The translations under genes were made by a program, and so were the position numbers. From contig NW_019775180.1 in NCBI RefSeq assembly GCF_001039355.2, positions 40,228 to 104,227 of the forward strand: a stretch of DNA of 64,000 bases. The letters are read 5' to 3'. Below the pieces are notes generated by a model. It made no database searches, had not been told where the DNA came from, and saw only the letters and a program-made list of their open reading frames with translations. Shown here in pieces: positions 11,097-23,637 of the stretch. Numbering within the stretch: position 1 is the stretch's first letter; the number at the start of each line of letters is the position of its first letter. Source of the stretch: Lingula anatina (taxonomy: Eukaryota; Brachiopoda; Lingulata; Lingulida; Lingulidae).

Positions 11097-13344
11097 ATGT
11101 TGGACATGGCCAAAAGGGAGAAAGTAGTGCAGACATATGGAAGGCATAGGAATCGTGTCATTACCACAAATGATCTATGGAGCTCTGGAGAAGAACGAGG
11201 GAAAACTTTATTCAGTAGTTCTGAAGACTCCTCTTTATCAATTACTGACAGATCCAGGAATGTATCCTCAAGGTACACATAATATAAGTATTGATTGTTG
11301 TCCTGGCATTTTTAACAGTTTGGGCAAATTCAAGGATTTGTGCAACATGTAGTTGTTCAAGATGTTGTTAACTTATAAAATTAAGAAACAGTGATGTTGA
11401 ACAAATTTTAAAATTAAATAAGCATTCCTCTGGAAGATGTATGTTTTTATTGTTCATTGTTTTTGATTTAAAATAAAGTATATTTTCATGGTTAAGTAAG
11501 AAGAAAATTACTAACTTATTTTTTGTTCTTGGACAGGTCATTCAATTCTTTCTCTAAAACAAGGTCAGTAGACAAACACAGTGCTAATAAAGAAAACAGG
11601 AGCAGAAAGCCTAGGAGGGCAAAAGTTGAAGCTGTTGACAGGCTTTTTGCTCTCACAGTAAGTATATATGTTTCTGTTATAAAGTCGGCATGTCCTTTAT
11701 TTAATGTTGAGAAAAATAAAATGATGCTTACATCTGTTTATGTAATCATTATCCATGGGGAATATGATGATTGTCCTTTAAAATTAAGTGTTACAAATGA
11801 AAGAATCACACAAGAAAGTTAATACATGGCATGTTTATGATTAATTCAGGCATCTTGATTTGAATTTGATGTAAGGATTAGAAAACTACTGCCACAAGGT
11901 ATCATTCCCCATGTATTTCAGAATGTGTTTAACTGCACTGTGCAACAATTGACTTAGGCACATTTGCTTTGTATTTTAGGACTCTGCAAACAGCTCCCAA
12001 AATACATCAAATGTAGGCTGCAGGAAAGCTCTTAGAGATCGAAATGGAATTTTTGACATCAAAAGTGATGAAAAGGTGAGCAAAAAACCTCAAACAGATA
12101 AAAGAAAACAACCCAGGAGGGCCAAAAGGACAGAAAACAAGAAAACCAAGAATGCAAAAGGCTCTTCCAAGGAACCAGCAGCATTTAATTTGAAATCAGA
12201 CACAAGTGACTTGAAAATAGAAGCTTCTCATTTTAATTTCAGCCAGTTTGACAATTACAGTTTGGTTTTATCTGACTCTCCTCTAAAAGAAGGAGAAAAA
12301 ATATCTGGTCGTGATTCTTTATTGAAAGAACTGAGTGGTATAACAGTGCAGCAAACACCTGACATTGTCACAAGGGGAAAGCCAGCATTGAGAAATGTCA
12401 CCAGTGTTGAAACCAGCACACCAAATATATACCATAAGGCAAAGCGGACAGATGCTGCTGGTAAAATAAAACCTGAAGAGATCTCATTGATAGAGCATTT
12501 TGACTCGAATCCCAACACCCCATCCCAAGAGTCTAAGGAACAGGAATATGCAGAGATATCTGCAGGTGTAGAAAAACTTAGTCTTGGAGATAGTTCGAAA
12601 AACAGCAAGGATGTTCGCTCTGGTAACACTTACCAGGTTACAGACAGACAAGAGTTAACCTATGCACTTAGAAAGTGCCAAGTAGTTTTAGACAGGTGTA
12701 AAAACCTTACACAGAATGATGAATGTGAAGATGCGAATTGTGAAAGCACAAAGACCTGTGACACTGATGGAATTGGATTGAAAAGCTGTGAAATTATGGT
12801 TCAGAAAATAACAGACAGTTTTGTTACACGCAGACGGCGCCCTGCGTGCAAGAGTTCAAATGGTAAACATGCTAGCCTTGATTCAATTGTGGAGCTGTCT
12901 TTTGATGCCTCTGCAGACTTATTTGACACAGACACACCTAGTGAACACTCTGATGCTGAGTTAGCAGATCTTCCCAGTCCTAAAGGATGCTACATGTTAC
13001 GGGGTCAAGGGCCTGTGACGAGGAATAGAAATGTATCCGGCGATTCTATAATTAGTGCCATTTCTGAAATTGAAGAAGAGGAAGAGGTTGAAACAGATGA
13101 GGATGAGGAACTTGTTTCTGAAAATGACGATCAAGAGCAAGCTAGTGATGTAGAACAGGGTGAAACTGAGGAGGAAGAAGATAGTAGTGAAGAAGAAGAT
13201 GAAGATGAGTGCAAGGCTGAGGTAATTTATTGGGATCAAGGAGATTAAAAGATGGAAGTACTTAATGGTCATTAATTACCTTTGGGGAATATAAGCAGTG
13301 GTTTGTTAAAAAGTGTTTTCACATATATGTCAATGGGTCTACCT

Positions 13345-13399
<55 letters not shown>

Positions 13400-15117
13400 G
13401 AACTGCTTCATCTACAAATTTTTATACAGGAATCTGAAAGTGATGAGGAAGAAGAGGACGGTGAGGAGGAAGAGGAGGATTCGGAATCAAAAGCAGAGTC
13501 AGATTTAGAAAATCCTAACAACACCACTCTTTACATGCTGAATGACAGCCAGTACAAAACTCCCTCGGACAGTGGTTTGCTAGAGGCTGGAATGGCCAGT
13601 ATGTCCTACCATACTGCAGAAGGCATGGCAGAGATGTCTGTAGACAACAATAAGACAGATGCTCCTTTGCTGTCTCTCAGTGGACACATTAATAGCCTGT
13701 GTCGATCCTTTAAGGTAATGCCACAAATACAATAACAACAATTTTTATTTTGTTCTCAAATTCTTTCAGGTGTCTTGTTACCTGTACAGCCTTAATTTAT
13801 TGGTCATTTGAACAGATATGAAGATATTACAGTGTGACAACTTCTGCTTATAGGAAGTCCTTACTCCATCCAAGTCAAAGAATGTTCCTCAGCTGACTCC
13901 GGAAGAGAAAGTTTTGCTCCAGTGTGAGCAAGACAATGTGATATCATTTAGTAAATGTATTCCATCAAGGTAAATGTTGTGTTAAAAGTTTGATGTGAAA
14001 TAATTTTTTTAATTTTGTTTACTGAGAAGTAAAATGTTATTAGAAGTGAGGTGGTTTTAGGATGTTTTGGAAGGTTATAAAAGTTGTTCTGTGTAGTTGG
14101 TTTAAGATCTTTTTTATTAGGTAAAGATATTTTGAACTGATAAATTTCTTCTGTTGATATCTTGCCAGTATGATGAACAAGTGTACGAAGATTGGAGAGG
14201 GAGTTTATGGAGAAGTTTTCAGAACTGTGGTTAATAAGAAATCTGTGGCATTAAAGGTACACTAGTAAGAGATTGTATCATGTTCATTGATATTACTTTC
14301 ATGTTTCTATGTATAATTTTGAAAAGTGTATTTGGAATTATGTTTAAGTTGAAGAAAAGGATAACAAAAATTAATTTTAATCTGCAACTGTAAACGACAT
14401 TATAACATGACAGAATATCAAAATAAGAAAATATTAATCACTTTTAGCTTAAAACAATACATTTTTAGTGACTTTATATCTGTGAAATAATATTTACAGA
14501 TCATTCCTATTGAGGGTGATTTCCCTGTGAATGATGAACCACAGAAGACCTATGAAGAAATTTTACCAGAAATCATGATCTCAAGGTAAAGCAATTACTA
14601 AAGCACTGCATGGAATGGTTACGTTTAGAGTTTGATTATCAAACCATAACTTTACTCATTTTGTATTATTAGTAGTATGTTTTATTAGCTTTTGTTGAAA
14701 TTTTTTAGAAATTAAAATTAAAAAAATTACCATCCATCTCACTCAAAAATATTTGAATCTTGAATCTGTGCCTTTTTTGTCTATGTAATGTCTGTATATG
14801 TGCCATCTTTGATATCTGGTTTATGCTCACTAGCCCTGCAGTTGTGATACAATAGAGAGGAAAAAACTAATTTTACAGTTATGTAACTTTTTCCAGAGAG
14901 CTGAGTGCAATGAAGGATAGCCAAAAAAGTTGTACTGAAAACTATGTGGAGGTTAGAAGGTAACAACAGAATACCTGACTGTAGTATTGATCAGATGACT
15001 CTGCCATAAAAACTCCAGAGCTCTGGAATAGTTTTTATTGACAATTTTTCTTCTTAAAATTAAGTCTGGGACACTGAAACTCAGCCAGCTGAGTTGTGTT
15101 TGACCAAAATCTTTAAG

Positions 15118-15187
<70 letters not shown>

Positions 15188-18025
15188 AGAGGGGGCTGAT
15201 ACCCCAAGTCTTGCAGTCAGTTATCTTATCTTAATCCAAATTTCAGGGTGTCCCTTGTGAAAGGCCAGTATCCTGCTGCTCTGCTTAAACAATGGGATAT
15301 CTATGACAAAGCAAAACGCTCTGAGAATGACAGGCCAGGTAGAAATAAAGACTGAACAATGCCTCATTCATCAACATTCTTGTGCTTTTACTTTGTTTAT
15401 CTTTGTGTTGACAGTGTATGTAAGATAGAGTGGCTTTCCACAGTAATTTTTCTACCCCAATCCTTCAGTTCAAGCAGTAGATGTTACCTGCCTTGACATT
15501 ACCTTTTTAATGGGGGGTAGTTGGCCAGAGGTTGATTATGTCAACTTGCATAGAAAGGCTACATTTGATCAATTCTTGACCAAAATGTTATCATTTAAAT
15601 GAAAATATTTCTTGGAAGCGTAACAGCTTAAATCCTCAACTTTGATTAGAAACTTGCCATTACCATTTAAAAGAAAGTAGCATATTTAATTTAATTTATT
15701 ATTATTATTATTTTTAATTTAATTTATTTTTTTTTTTTAGACATATTTGGCAATAATCAGTTATTCATTGTGTTTGAATTTGCGGATGGAGGCTGTGCAC
15801 TAGAGGGTTTCAAGGTTGGTATCAAGGTTGAAAGGTAGAAATAGTATATACCCTTTTTCCAACTTCTGTTGACACAAGCAATAACAACTTCATGTCAGAA
15901 TAATGTGCATGTGATACTTTACCGTCTTTTCTCAATCCCAAACATGCTGATTGTATCTGAATCAAATTTCCGAAAAATGTGTACTTTTTGAAATCAAAAT
16001 CACTTCCTTCCAGTTTGAGAGCATCTTGGAAGCCAAGAGTGTCCTGCACCAGGTTGTGTGTGCCTTGGCTGTGGCAGAGGCTGAGCTGGAGTTTGAACAC
16101 AGGGATCTACACTGGGGGAATGTGCTGGTGAAAAGGACTAACCAGGAGACTCTACAGTATAAGCTGAATGGTGAACTTTGTGAGATCAAGGTGCATGGTG
16201 TTACTGTCAGCATTATAGATTTTACACTTTCCAGACTTAAGAAAGGTATGGGATTAATCTACAATGCCCTTGAGCATGGATCTTTGGTTTATGCTTATAA
16301 CTGTGTCAATTTGTTTGATTCTAGAACTATGCAACTGTTTATGTTTGATCATTTTTTTCACCTGCATACAACAGAGTTGTATACCTCTTGTGAGTGAAAG
16401 AAAATTGCAATTTTTGAAGCACCAGCCATTATGTATTTGCATTTGTTCAATATTGCTGTTTGTAATTAACAATGGGGGTTAAACTCCCAAGCCAAAATAG
16501 TTACGTTGGAAATTTTGACATTTTCACACAGTACACTCATAGGCCCATATGCTGAGATGCATTAAATGAACCTTCTGATGGACACGCAAATCATAGTATT
16601 CAATACCTCAGCCAGGGACATATTTTATAGGCACATTTTGTGCAGAAAAAAAAAAGATGTAGTTACAATCCTTGCGTATACTATTTCTAGCATACTTTTT
16701 GTCTTTATGTTCAAAAAAGAGTGTTAAAACAACCATGTACTACTCTATATTCTTCTGGTAATTGCCCCCTAGAACATGTTCAGGTAAAAGTAAAAGCTGG
16801 GTTTGCAGCCTTATATGTTCAATAAACAAGATCACTCTGCTTCACAATTTGTGCTGGTAGGTCTGTTCAAAGCTGAAACAATCTCACCTCACTTTTGAAC
16901 ATATATAACCCATGCAGCAGTGGGACTCTCTGGTACTGTCCTCAATTATCACCACTACTGTGTACCATGACCAAGTCATGTGCTTCATCAGTATGTTATA
17001 TTATGTTTTGAATTAAGTTGCATCTGTTTTGTTTTTCAGATGGCTGCACCATTTTCACAGACTTGTCTGTTGATAAGACATTGTTTGAAGGGGAGGGAGA
17101 TTACCAGTTTGAAGTCTACAGGTTGATGAAGCAGGAAAACCAGTGAGTTTTCTCATATTCACCCATATTTAAGTGAAATTGTCATTTTCATGCCTTTGTG
17201 TTCTCCTTGGATTTCAACAGAGCTATGTGTAATTTGCCTCTTTTGTTGAAAACTGTGCCTTATACCAAAGACATAGATTATTTTATGGTTATCTTCATCT
17301 TAAGCAATAATGTTTTTCTACATGTTTCTACCCTGCAACTTAGATTTGATACTTTTATCTTATCTGTGCCATAAACTTTTCAGCTGATAAGCCATTAGGA
17401 CCACCAGTTTCTGAAAAAACTGGTCTGAATCAAGATTCACTAGTTCAAATAAAATATACTGGACATTGTTCCTTATTGCAATAATATTAGTAATAAAAAG
17501 ACCTTGACTTTGTCAAACTTTTAAAAAATTATTTAGAATCATGATGTCGAAGTTTCCAAAAATATTTAATCAAATCAAAATCTCTTTTGATAACATACAG
17601 AAAAAAATTGGATGGCTATGTCAAAACACTTTTCACACAATCTGAAGAATCTGTCTGTCCAAACAAAATTTTACCGGCCAGTGGCTAATGTTGCAGACTA
17701 CTTTTATCAGTGTTTGATGGGGCATTGTATATTAATTTTACAGTTGAACATCATGAATGATATAATATGCAAATAACCTTTGTAATTCTATTCTATTGTA
17801 TCATTATTACTTTGTTTTAGAGACAATTGGGAGCAGCACCATCCATTCACCAATGTCCTTTGGATCAACTACTTGACTGATAAACTGATACATGAAACTA
17901 GATACCCTGGCAATGATGCTCAGCACAGGGCTTTGCTCAGAGACATGAAGGCCTTTTACAAGGACATTCTAACATACAGGAGCGCTGTACACATGCTGAC
18001 AGATTGCCAGTATTTGAAGTGTTGA
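11097..18025 (+). CDS. HASPIN: haspin (histone H3 Thr3 kinase), 13 coding exons
   Basis: Haspin is an atypical nuclear Ser/Thr kinase that phosphorylates histone H3 Thr3 in mitosis, recruiting the chromosomal passenger complex to centromeres. Exons: 11097-11272, 11537-11657, 11980-13221, 13430-13714, 13854-13969, 14169-14256, 14500-14585, 14897-14959, 15247-15338, 15741-15814, 16014-16245, 17040-17142, 17821-18025, giving 960 aa. The N-terminal RTYG-like motif (Q-T-Y-G-R) is conserved. A long, basic then acidic, low-complexity region spans residues ~60-620. The kinase core has the glycine loop GEGVYGEVF (656-664), VALK (Lys676), EEILPE, HRDLHWGN (Asp812) and the haspin-specific IIDFTLSR (Asp850) in place of DFG. 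The tail matches family order (DGDYQF-like, VYRLMK, HPFTNVLW). An internal AAG|GTGAGC at 12075 could act as an alternative donor. AATAAA lies at 18076. Confidence 0.95.
13346..13395. repeat. (TG)n microsatellite in haspin intron 3
   Basis: About 25 TG units end 34 bp before the 3' splice site of exon 4. Confidence 0.98.
15121..15187. repeat. (TG)25(AG)8 compound microsatellite
   Basis: Pure TG runs directly into AG, within haspin intron 8, 60 bp upstream of exon 9. Confidence 0.98.
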
Positions 18026-19929
18026 TATGTGCAGAGGGCAGCACTTCAAAGATTTTGCTTTCTCAAAAGATGTTTAATAAAACGTTGACAGTGGAAGAAG
18101 TAATTAGGCTTAATAATGCATTTTATTCATGAACAGTTCATACCGATGTTGTATGAAATGTTATCATCGATAGATCAGTGGTTATCATATTTTTTATTTA
18201 CGTGTTTATTTATTGACCTTCGATGTTTTCAGCAAAAACTGAAATAGAGTTATTTGAAATAATCATTTTAACCTTAAAGAAAACTGAATCATTGTCATGT
18301 TTAAAATACTTGTGGAATATATGTATTAATGATAATAACACTTACAATTTAAATTTAGATAATAAAAGGAAAGAAAAAGAAAAATTGATTAAAACAAACT
18401 GTTATAGAATTGTTATTCCAGATAATTGAAAAAAAAATAAATAAATAAAAGAATGATGTGATTGTGTTATAGTTTTTTTAAGTGTTGTTAATTGGCAGCT
18501 TTTTTTAGGTACATACGAACTCCGCATCGGTGGAGCGTGGATTCCCAGTAACATGTAAATCACTTCTACTAGTTTCTTATACAACTCAAATAAATTTGAC
18601 ATGCCAAGGGATAAACTGAATAGATCACTCGATCAGTCATACAAGAGCTTTAGACTGCCCCTTTCTTTAAATTTTTGGTCGGAAATTTAACCTACTTTTG
18701 TGACCTACTTTTCTGCCCCACTGACATACAACATAGAATGCTAGCAGAAAAAACCTTTCAAACATCACTGTAGGGTAAAATTAAACAATGCCTTTTGGAA
18801 AATCTCTTAGTTATACTACTTGAAACTATATGCTGGCATTTGGTCAGTTTTTGTGGCAAAAAATTGACTTCCCTTATGAAAAAGTCCTATAGGATCCTAT
18901 AAGATCCTATAGGATCCTATTGGAAATTGGGCCAATTTCCTATAGAATCCTATAGAATCCTATAGGATCTTATAGGATCCTATAGGACTTTTTCGTATGG
19001 GTTTGTATGCATCTTTAAATTAAGTGAACATGTTTTTTGCTAATTTCTCTGTGCCTCTTAATTGCACCGCCAGTGAGAGCACTGGAGTATTGACATGGTT
19101 TACTCTTCCCCCTCTCACCTGCTACCACATCTTGGACTACAAGGACCTGTGCCCTCATCTTGCTGAATTAGGTCATATGTCATTTTGACTGGAACCACCT
19201 GGAATTTTGGGCTTTATCTGTGCATTTGCATAGCTGTGGTACTTGTCCAAATGCAGAATTTTTCAAAATGAAAGTTTGAATTATCTAAAATAGAAGAGTG
19301 ACAATTAAAATTGAATTGGAAATGTTGGTGATCCAAATGTGACCTTGAATTTGACCTGCCAAACCATATTTTTGTTTAAATTTATTTAGGGTCTTTGTAA
19401 AGGTTAAAAAATATCCTTTTTAACATCAAAGTTTTTTTTCTATTATTTTTTTAAATTATTAGTTGAGTGGCTATATTTAAAGGTAGGCCTCTTTCAAAAA
19501 TGAGCACGATCAGCATATTAAAATTTATTGAGGGTCATTAATTTGTAAGGATTACACAAGGCAGCAAAGCTGTCAAATATACAGACAAAAAGCAGAAAAT
19601 AATGATGCACAAAATGGGCTACTGCTTATTCCGATGCAATAATACATTATGCTTAACAGCAAGTCAACACCAAATTATAGTTGTGCACAATAGGCAATTC
19701 ATATGTAAGTAAAATGTTTAACAAGCATAAGACCCATAAGAGTCCAAGTTCAGACTTTGAAAATGCCAGAAGGAGTAAAATGAATATTCATCAGATTTGA
19801 TAATTTTAAAGTCAAAATGTAAAACAGTCTTCCACTTTTTGTGTCATCTCTATAGGTTCACGCTGCTGGTGACAATTTAATGAGGTTATTGGTCTTTGGA
19901 ATGGTTTGTTGAAAATTCAAGAACTACAA
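18026..19929. other. haspin 3' region and intergenic sequence
   Basis: Contains the haspin polyadenylation signal (18076) and the hairpin at 18878-18994. The rest is AT-rich, with no recognisable gene. Confidence 0.6.
18878..18994. repeat. palindromic CCTATAGGATCC repeat (long hairpin)
   Basis: The sequence GAAAAAGTCCTATAGGATCC reads inward from the left end and its complement GGATCCTATAGGACTTTTTC closes the right end. Between them are about nine degenerate copies of the self-complementary unit TCCTATAGGA / TCCTATAAGA. Arms are about 50 bp around a GGGCC centre. Confidence 0.85.
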
Positions 19930-21485
19930 TTATAAAAAAAAGCAAATGTGATGTACAGATGTTGTTGCCAGTCTTGGTGTCTGTCTCCCCTGAGTCCTGA
20001 CAGAGGCTCTTGGTGGCTGAACAGCGCCTGGGGATCTGCTGCTATCTATGGCAACCTTCCTTGAACTCCTGAAAATCAGAATGGCCATGACAATAAAAAA
20101 CATTTGGGGTATTCTTTGGAGAATCAACATGAAAATAATTCATTTATAGTCTTGACTTTTATCTGAGGGTGTATATTCATGATTTGAAAAAGCAAATCTT
20201 TTTCAAACCATGTTAAGTTAAAAGAAAAAAAATTGCATAACATTAATAGCAGTGATAAAATCACAAGTGTGATATCTAACAGGCCCGTAGCCAGCAATTT
20301 CAAAAGGGGGGTTCTTTTTCTGAAGAAGTGGACCTTTTTCCATAAAAACTTCATGAACCTAGTTCAAATTTTACCCAGAGTGGACCTTTTCCCACCAGAT
20401 GGGGTGGTTCTTTCGAACCCCCCGAACCCCCCCTGGCTACGGGCCTGTCTAACATTACAGAACAATTTAGCATAGAATTTTACCAGATGAGTTATGAACT
20501 TAGAATAAGTTTATATCAATTTGTATTAGTGGAATCAATTAGGAAGTTAAGCTTTAGTCAGGATCTTTTTCTATAGCAATGAAAACAATTTAAAGACTGT
20601 GCAATGGAAATGCCATTTTAAAGCAGGAATTCATCTAAACAAATTTTAAAGTGATAAAACAGAGAACAATGCTTATTGTTCTTATAAACTTACCTACATA
20701 AAAACCTACCCAACTAGAAAAGCACTCAGAGAGCGCAGACCTTCACCACGCCAGCAAATTTTTAATATTATTGATTATTGATTGATCACTGATCCGGATC
20801 CCCACCAAAAACTAATCATCTCTTCCTTGGCCTACTTCTGACAGTTCCTGAAAATTTCATCAAAATTGGTCCATAACTTTTTGAGTTATGTTGATGACAA
20901 ACAACCAAACAGAGGTGAAAACATAACCTCCTGAATTGGCGGAGGTAATGATGGCAACATCATCTACACGTAGGTCTCTGAACTCGGTGCTAAAGAGGAT
21001 CATCACACAGCCCTTCTTTTTATCCACACAATGATACCTACAGATTATATACCAATTCTTGAATTAATCATTGTTTTCATTTAAATAAGAAATGAATTGG
21101 GGGGAAACAATCCAACAATTTACTTAATATACACTTACAAAATAAATCATTATCAACTGCCACAATCAATTAATGAAATAACTTATTAATCATTTTTTTC
21201 TGCAAGATCTCATTTCTACACACTAATATTTAAATATGTTTAGTTAACAGTGAGGAGTTGTTTGTTTTACAGCGACATGATGCAATTTTGTATTTGTCAA
21301 AAGCTTCCATTTCTTCTGTTAACCACATGGTTTCCTCGTCTCACTTCCATCCTACCTCCCCTTTTTCTTAAATTTCAAGGTAGTTTTCAAATACAGATGG
21401 AAAGCAGTTACGCCCCCCAAGCCCTGCCTTTTTGACTACCACTGGCCATTCACAAGGAATATCTTCTTAATCATGGACTTATGAG
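19930..21485 (-). CDS. unidentified small minus-strand gene (candidate exons only)
   Basis: Three exon-like blocks read coherently on the minus strand. Block 1 (about 21485-21423) follows a TTTTCAG acceptor, starts MSHKSMIKKIFLVNGQ and ends CCAGTG|GTAGTC. Block 2 (about 21048-20950) follows TCTGTAG, fits phase 2, and encodes WYHCVDKKKGCVMILFSTEF then RDLRVDD. Block 3 (about 20071-19930) follows CTGATTTTCAG and encodes a Ser/Arg/Pro-rich end (SRKVAIDSSRSPGAVQPPR) with a stop. Blocks 1 and 2 join in frame. Block 3 needs a phase-2 junction whose donor I cannot place convincingly, so an exon may be missing. An RTE/SINE-like tail sits against the end of block 2. I recognise no family. Confidence 0.35.
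20280..20447. mobile_element. 168-bp MITE with CAGGCCCGTAGCCAG terminal inverted repeats
   Basis: The left end CAGGCCCGTAGCCAG is mirrored by CTGGCTACGGGCCTG. The element is flanked by a perfect 5-bp duplication TCTAA (20275-20279 and 20448-20452). It is non-coding; a G-rich and a C-rich stretch lie just inside the termini. The autonomous partner is unknown. Confidence 0.85.
20712..20949 (+). mobile_element. SINE/RTE-like 3' tail repeat
   Basis: The block starts near AGAAAAGCACTCAGAGAGCG, passes through GATCCGGATCCCCACCAAAA and AACTTTTTGAGTTATGTTG, and ends GTGAAAACATAACCTCC...GGCGGAGGTAAT. I recall this arrangement as a widely dispersed invertebrate RTE/SINE 3' module. The assignment is from memory and needs a repeat-library search. 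Confidence 0.5.
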
Positions 21486-21632
21486 ACATTGTAGCCTGAA
21501 AATATATAAATGACTATGTTAAAATAATTACATTTAGCCAATTTTTTATAAAAAATAAAAGAAATAGAAATAGAAAGGGAAATACATCTTTAGAATTTAC
21601 AAAGCAAAGATATCTGTTTGAATGTAGCAATG

Positions 21633-21690
21633 ATGTGTGTGTGTGCGTGTGTGTGTGTTAGAATGCATTTGTGTGTGTGCGTGTAATAAT

Positions 21691-21730
<40 letters not shown>
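21633..21730. repeat. interrupted (TG)n microsatellite
   Basis: Three TG runs are separated by short unique sequence; the longest is about 21695-21730. Confidence 0.95.
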
Positions 21731-21732
<2 letters not shown>

Positions 21733-22036
21733 TTTGGGCATGACTGTTTGTATTATTTCTGAAATCATATGAGTAAATTAATAATGAAAATATATTTTTC
21801 ATGTCCATCTTCTAATAATCACCCAACTGTTTTAACTTACCCCCACCAGACTAAAGGCCACATGATTTAATGTCACTTTTTACTTGCATAGAAAGGCTAC
21901 ATTTTACAATAAATCAATTAGCTTTCTTTTTTTTCTGTAAAATATTCTCACAAGTCAATTTCTAACTGAGGCCAATCTAGCATACATGTATTTCCCAACT
22001 TTTCAAACAAACTTATTTCCACCAAATAGATACAAA

Positions 22037-22194
22037 GGGGCCGTAGCGATAGTCCGAAGGTTCAATAGTCCGAAGGTTCATTGGTCCGAATGTTCACTAT
22101 AGAACCTTCGGACCAATGAACCCTTGATTAAAAAATCGATAAAAACGTTACCACTTTTCGGACCAATGAACCTTCGGACTATCGAGACGCCCCC
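22037..22194. mobile_element. hAT-like MITE copy A, 158 bp, 8-bp target duplication
   Basis: The element begins GGGGCCGTAGCGATAGTCCG and ends CGGACTATCGAGACGCCCCC, giving imperfect ~24-bp inverted termini. Inside are repeated TTCGGACCAATGAAC-type units that pair with each other. It is flanked by the perfect direct repeat GATACAAA (22029-22036, 22195-22202). An 8-bp duplication is typical of hAT transposons. Confidence 0.88.
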
Positions 22195-22281
22195 GATACA
22201 AAAAGTGCTGATGGAACGCATTTGATGTGGGCCAGACTCCCCGACCCCTGCTCATGGCTGACTTAGTTGATTGTGGGCGAG

Positions 22282-22299
22282 CCCCCCCCCCCCCCCCCC
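22282..22299. repeat. poly-C run
   Basis: About 18 consecutive C bases. Confidence 0.95.
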
Positions 22300-23231
22300 T
22301 TGTCTCGCCCCACATCCCTCTCCTACGCCTGTGTATAGATTGTTGGCTGGTTCATCTTCTGCCGGGAGTTGAATAGTTGGTCAACAAATTTTTCAGGAGA
22401 GACAGATGGCTTACGGAGGGGTCATGTTGTCTGCAAAGTGCCACACGGTGAAACTGAAAAAAGGGGCTATTTTTACACTTTTCTAAAAGTTTGTATTAGA
22501 TTCTGATTATAGCAGCTCCACGCTCTCTTTATATATTTTGTGTTAAACTGATACTTCTCTCATTCGTCGGTCTCCCCCTGAAATGTTCCACTCCAGAAAA
22601 AATCAATAATGCTATGGGAGAATTGTACAGGCAATTGACCTACATTCTCCACTGCAGTTATTGGCGCTAGTTTAACGTTATGACTTGGCCGTGAAAACCT
22701 GATTCACGCCTGTGATGTGAAGGTTTATAATTTATATAAATGAATTAAGTAACAGGGTATGTTGATCAAATGATTGGAATTTATGACTGTAATGGGACAT
22801 TGTTGTTTACAAAAATAAAAGAAAATCTGTATACAACTCAAAAACAGAAAAAAAATTTTTTTCTCTTATATGCAAATTAGATTGCTTGTAGTTAATATAA
22901 GGCTGTCCGGAAGTGATGTCCACATCATGGATTTCAAATATTAGTGATCTTGATCACCTAAGGCATCTTAATTTTTATTATTTGATTAATATATATATTT
23001 GAAACTGCCAAATTTTCCCCGGGAAGTAAAATAATTTTCTTCTTATTATAAATCATTGCTCGACCCGCCTATGTGTTCCAGTGAAGAGGCAAAGTTGACT
23101 TTTACAGGCATATACTGTAGATAACTCATAATCCAGTGCTTTTTTGCTTCATTTTTCATGTTCATGTTTTAGGTGTTTTCTAATGTATGGGATGAAAAGA
23201 AAAGTATTCTGAGAATTTTTTTTTTTATTTA

Positions 23232-23251
23232 GGGGGGGGGGGGGGGGGGGG
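23232..23251. repeat. poly-G run
   Basis: About 20 consecutive G bases, immediately before MITE copy B. Confidence 0.95.
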
Positions 23252-23257
23252 TCAAGG

Positions 23258-23416
23258 GGAGCCGTAGCAATAGTGCGAAAGTTCAATAGTCCGAAGGTTC
23301 ATTGGTCCGAATGTTCACTATAGAACCTTCGGACGAATGAGAACCTTGATTAAAAAAACGATGAAAGTGTTACCGTTTTTCGGACCAATGCACCTTCGGA
23401 CAATCGAGACGCCCCC
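23258..23416. mobile_element. hAT-like MITE copy B, 159 bp, 8-bp target duplication
   Basis: Same family as the copy at 22037: starts GGAGCCGTAGCAATAGTGCG and ends GAGACGCCCCC. It is flanked by perfect GGTCAAGG (23250-23257, 23417-23424). Its internal order matches copy A nearly base for base, with scattered substitutions. Confidence 0.88.
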
Positions 23417-23553
23417 GGTCAAGGGGCTTGGAAGGCTTGCAAAGGTAGGCACTAGAAAGTTGGTTATTCCAGCGCTTGTGGTACTCTTCTAGAAGCCGAC
23501 TAAAAGAAAATGCTGATCAATTTCAAGGGTAGTGCCCAAAATTTCAAAGGGTT

Positions 23554-23637
23554 CCCAGACAGCCTCAGTAATCTGGCCCATGCCAGATGTTGCCAGATCT
23601 GGGCCAGACGTGGGCCAGATTACTGAGGCTGTCTGGG
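23554..23637. repeat. 84-bp hairpin (CCCAGACAGCCTCAGTAATC)
   Basis: The left arm CCCAGACAGCCTCAGTAATC followed by TGGCCCA is exactly complementary to the right arm, which ends GGCTGTCTGGG. The loop contains TGCCAGAT-type units. GTTGCTTAGCAACCGTTGC, another palindrome, follows at about 23637. Confidence 0.85.

Noticed and set aside
12997-13272. Minus-strand hydrophobic ORF opposite the haspin acidic tract
   Set aside because: It is the complement of GAA/GAG-rich codons, giving Phe/Leu/Ser; a shadow of the real exon.
21590-21808. ORF rich in His-Thr
   Set aside because: Translation of a (TG)n microsatellite.
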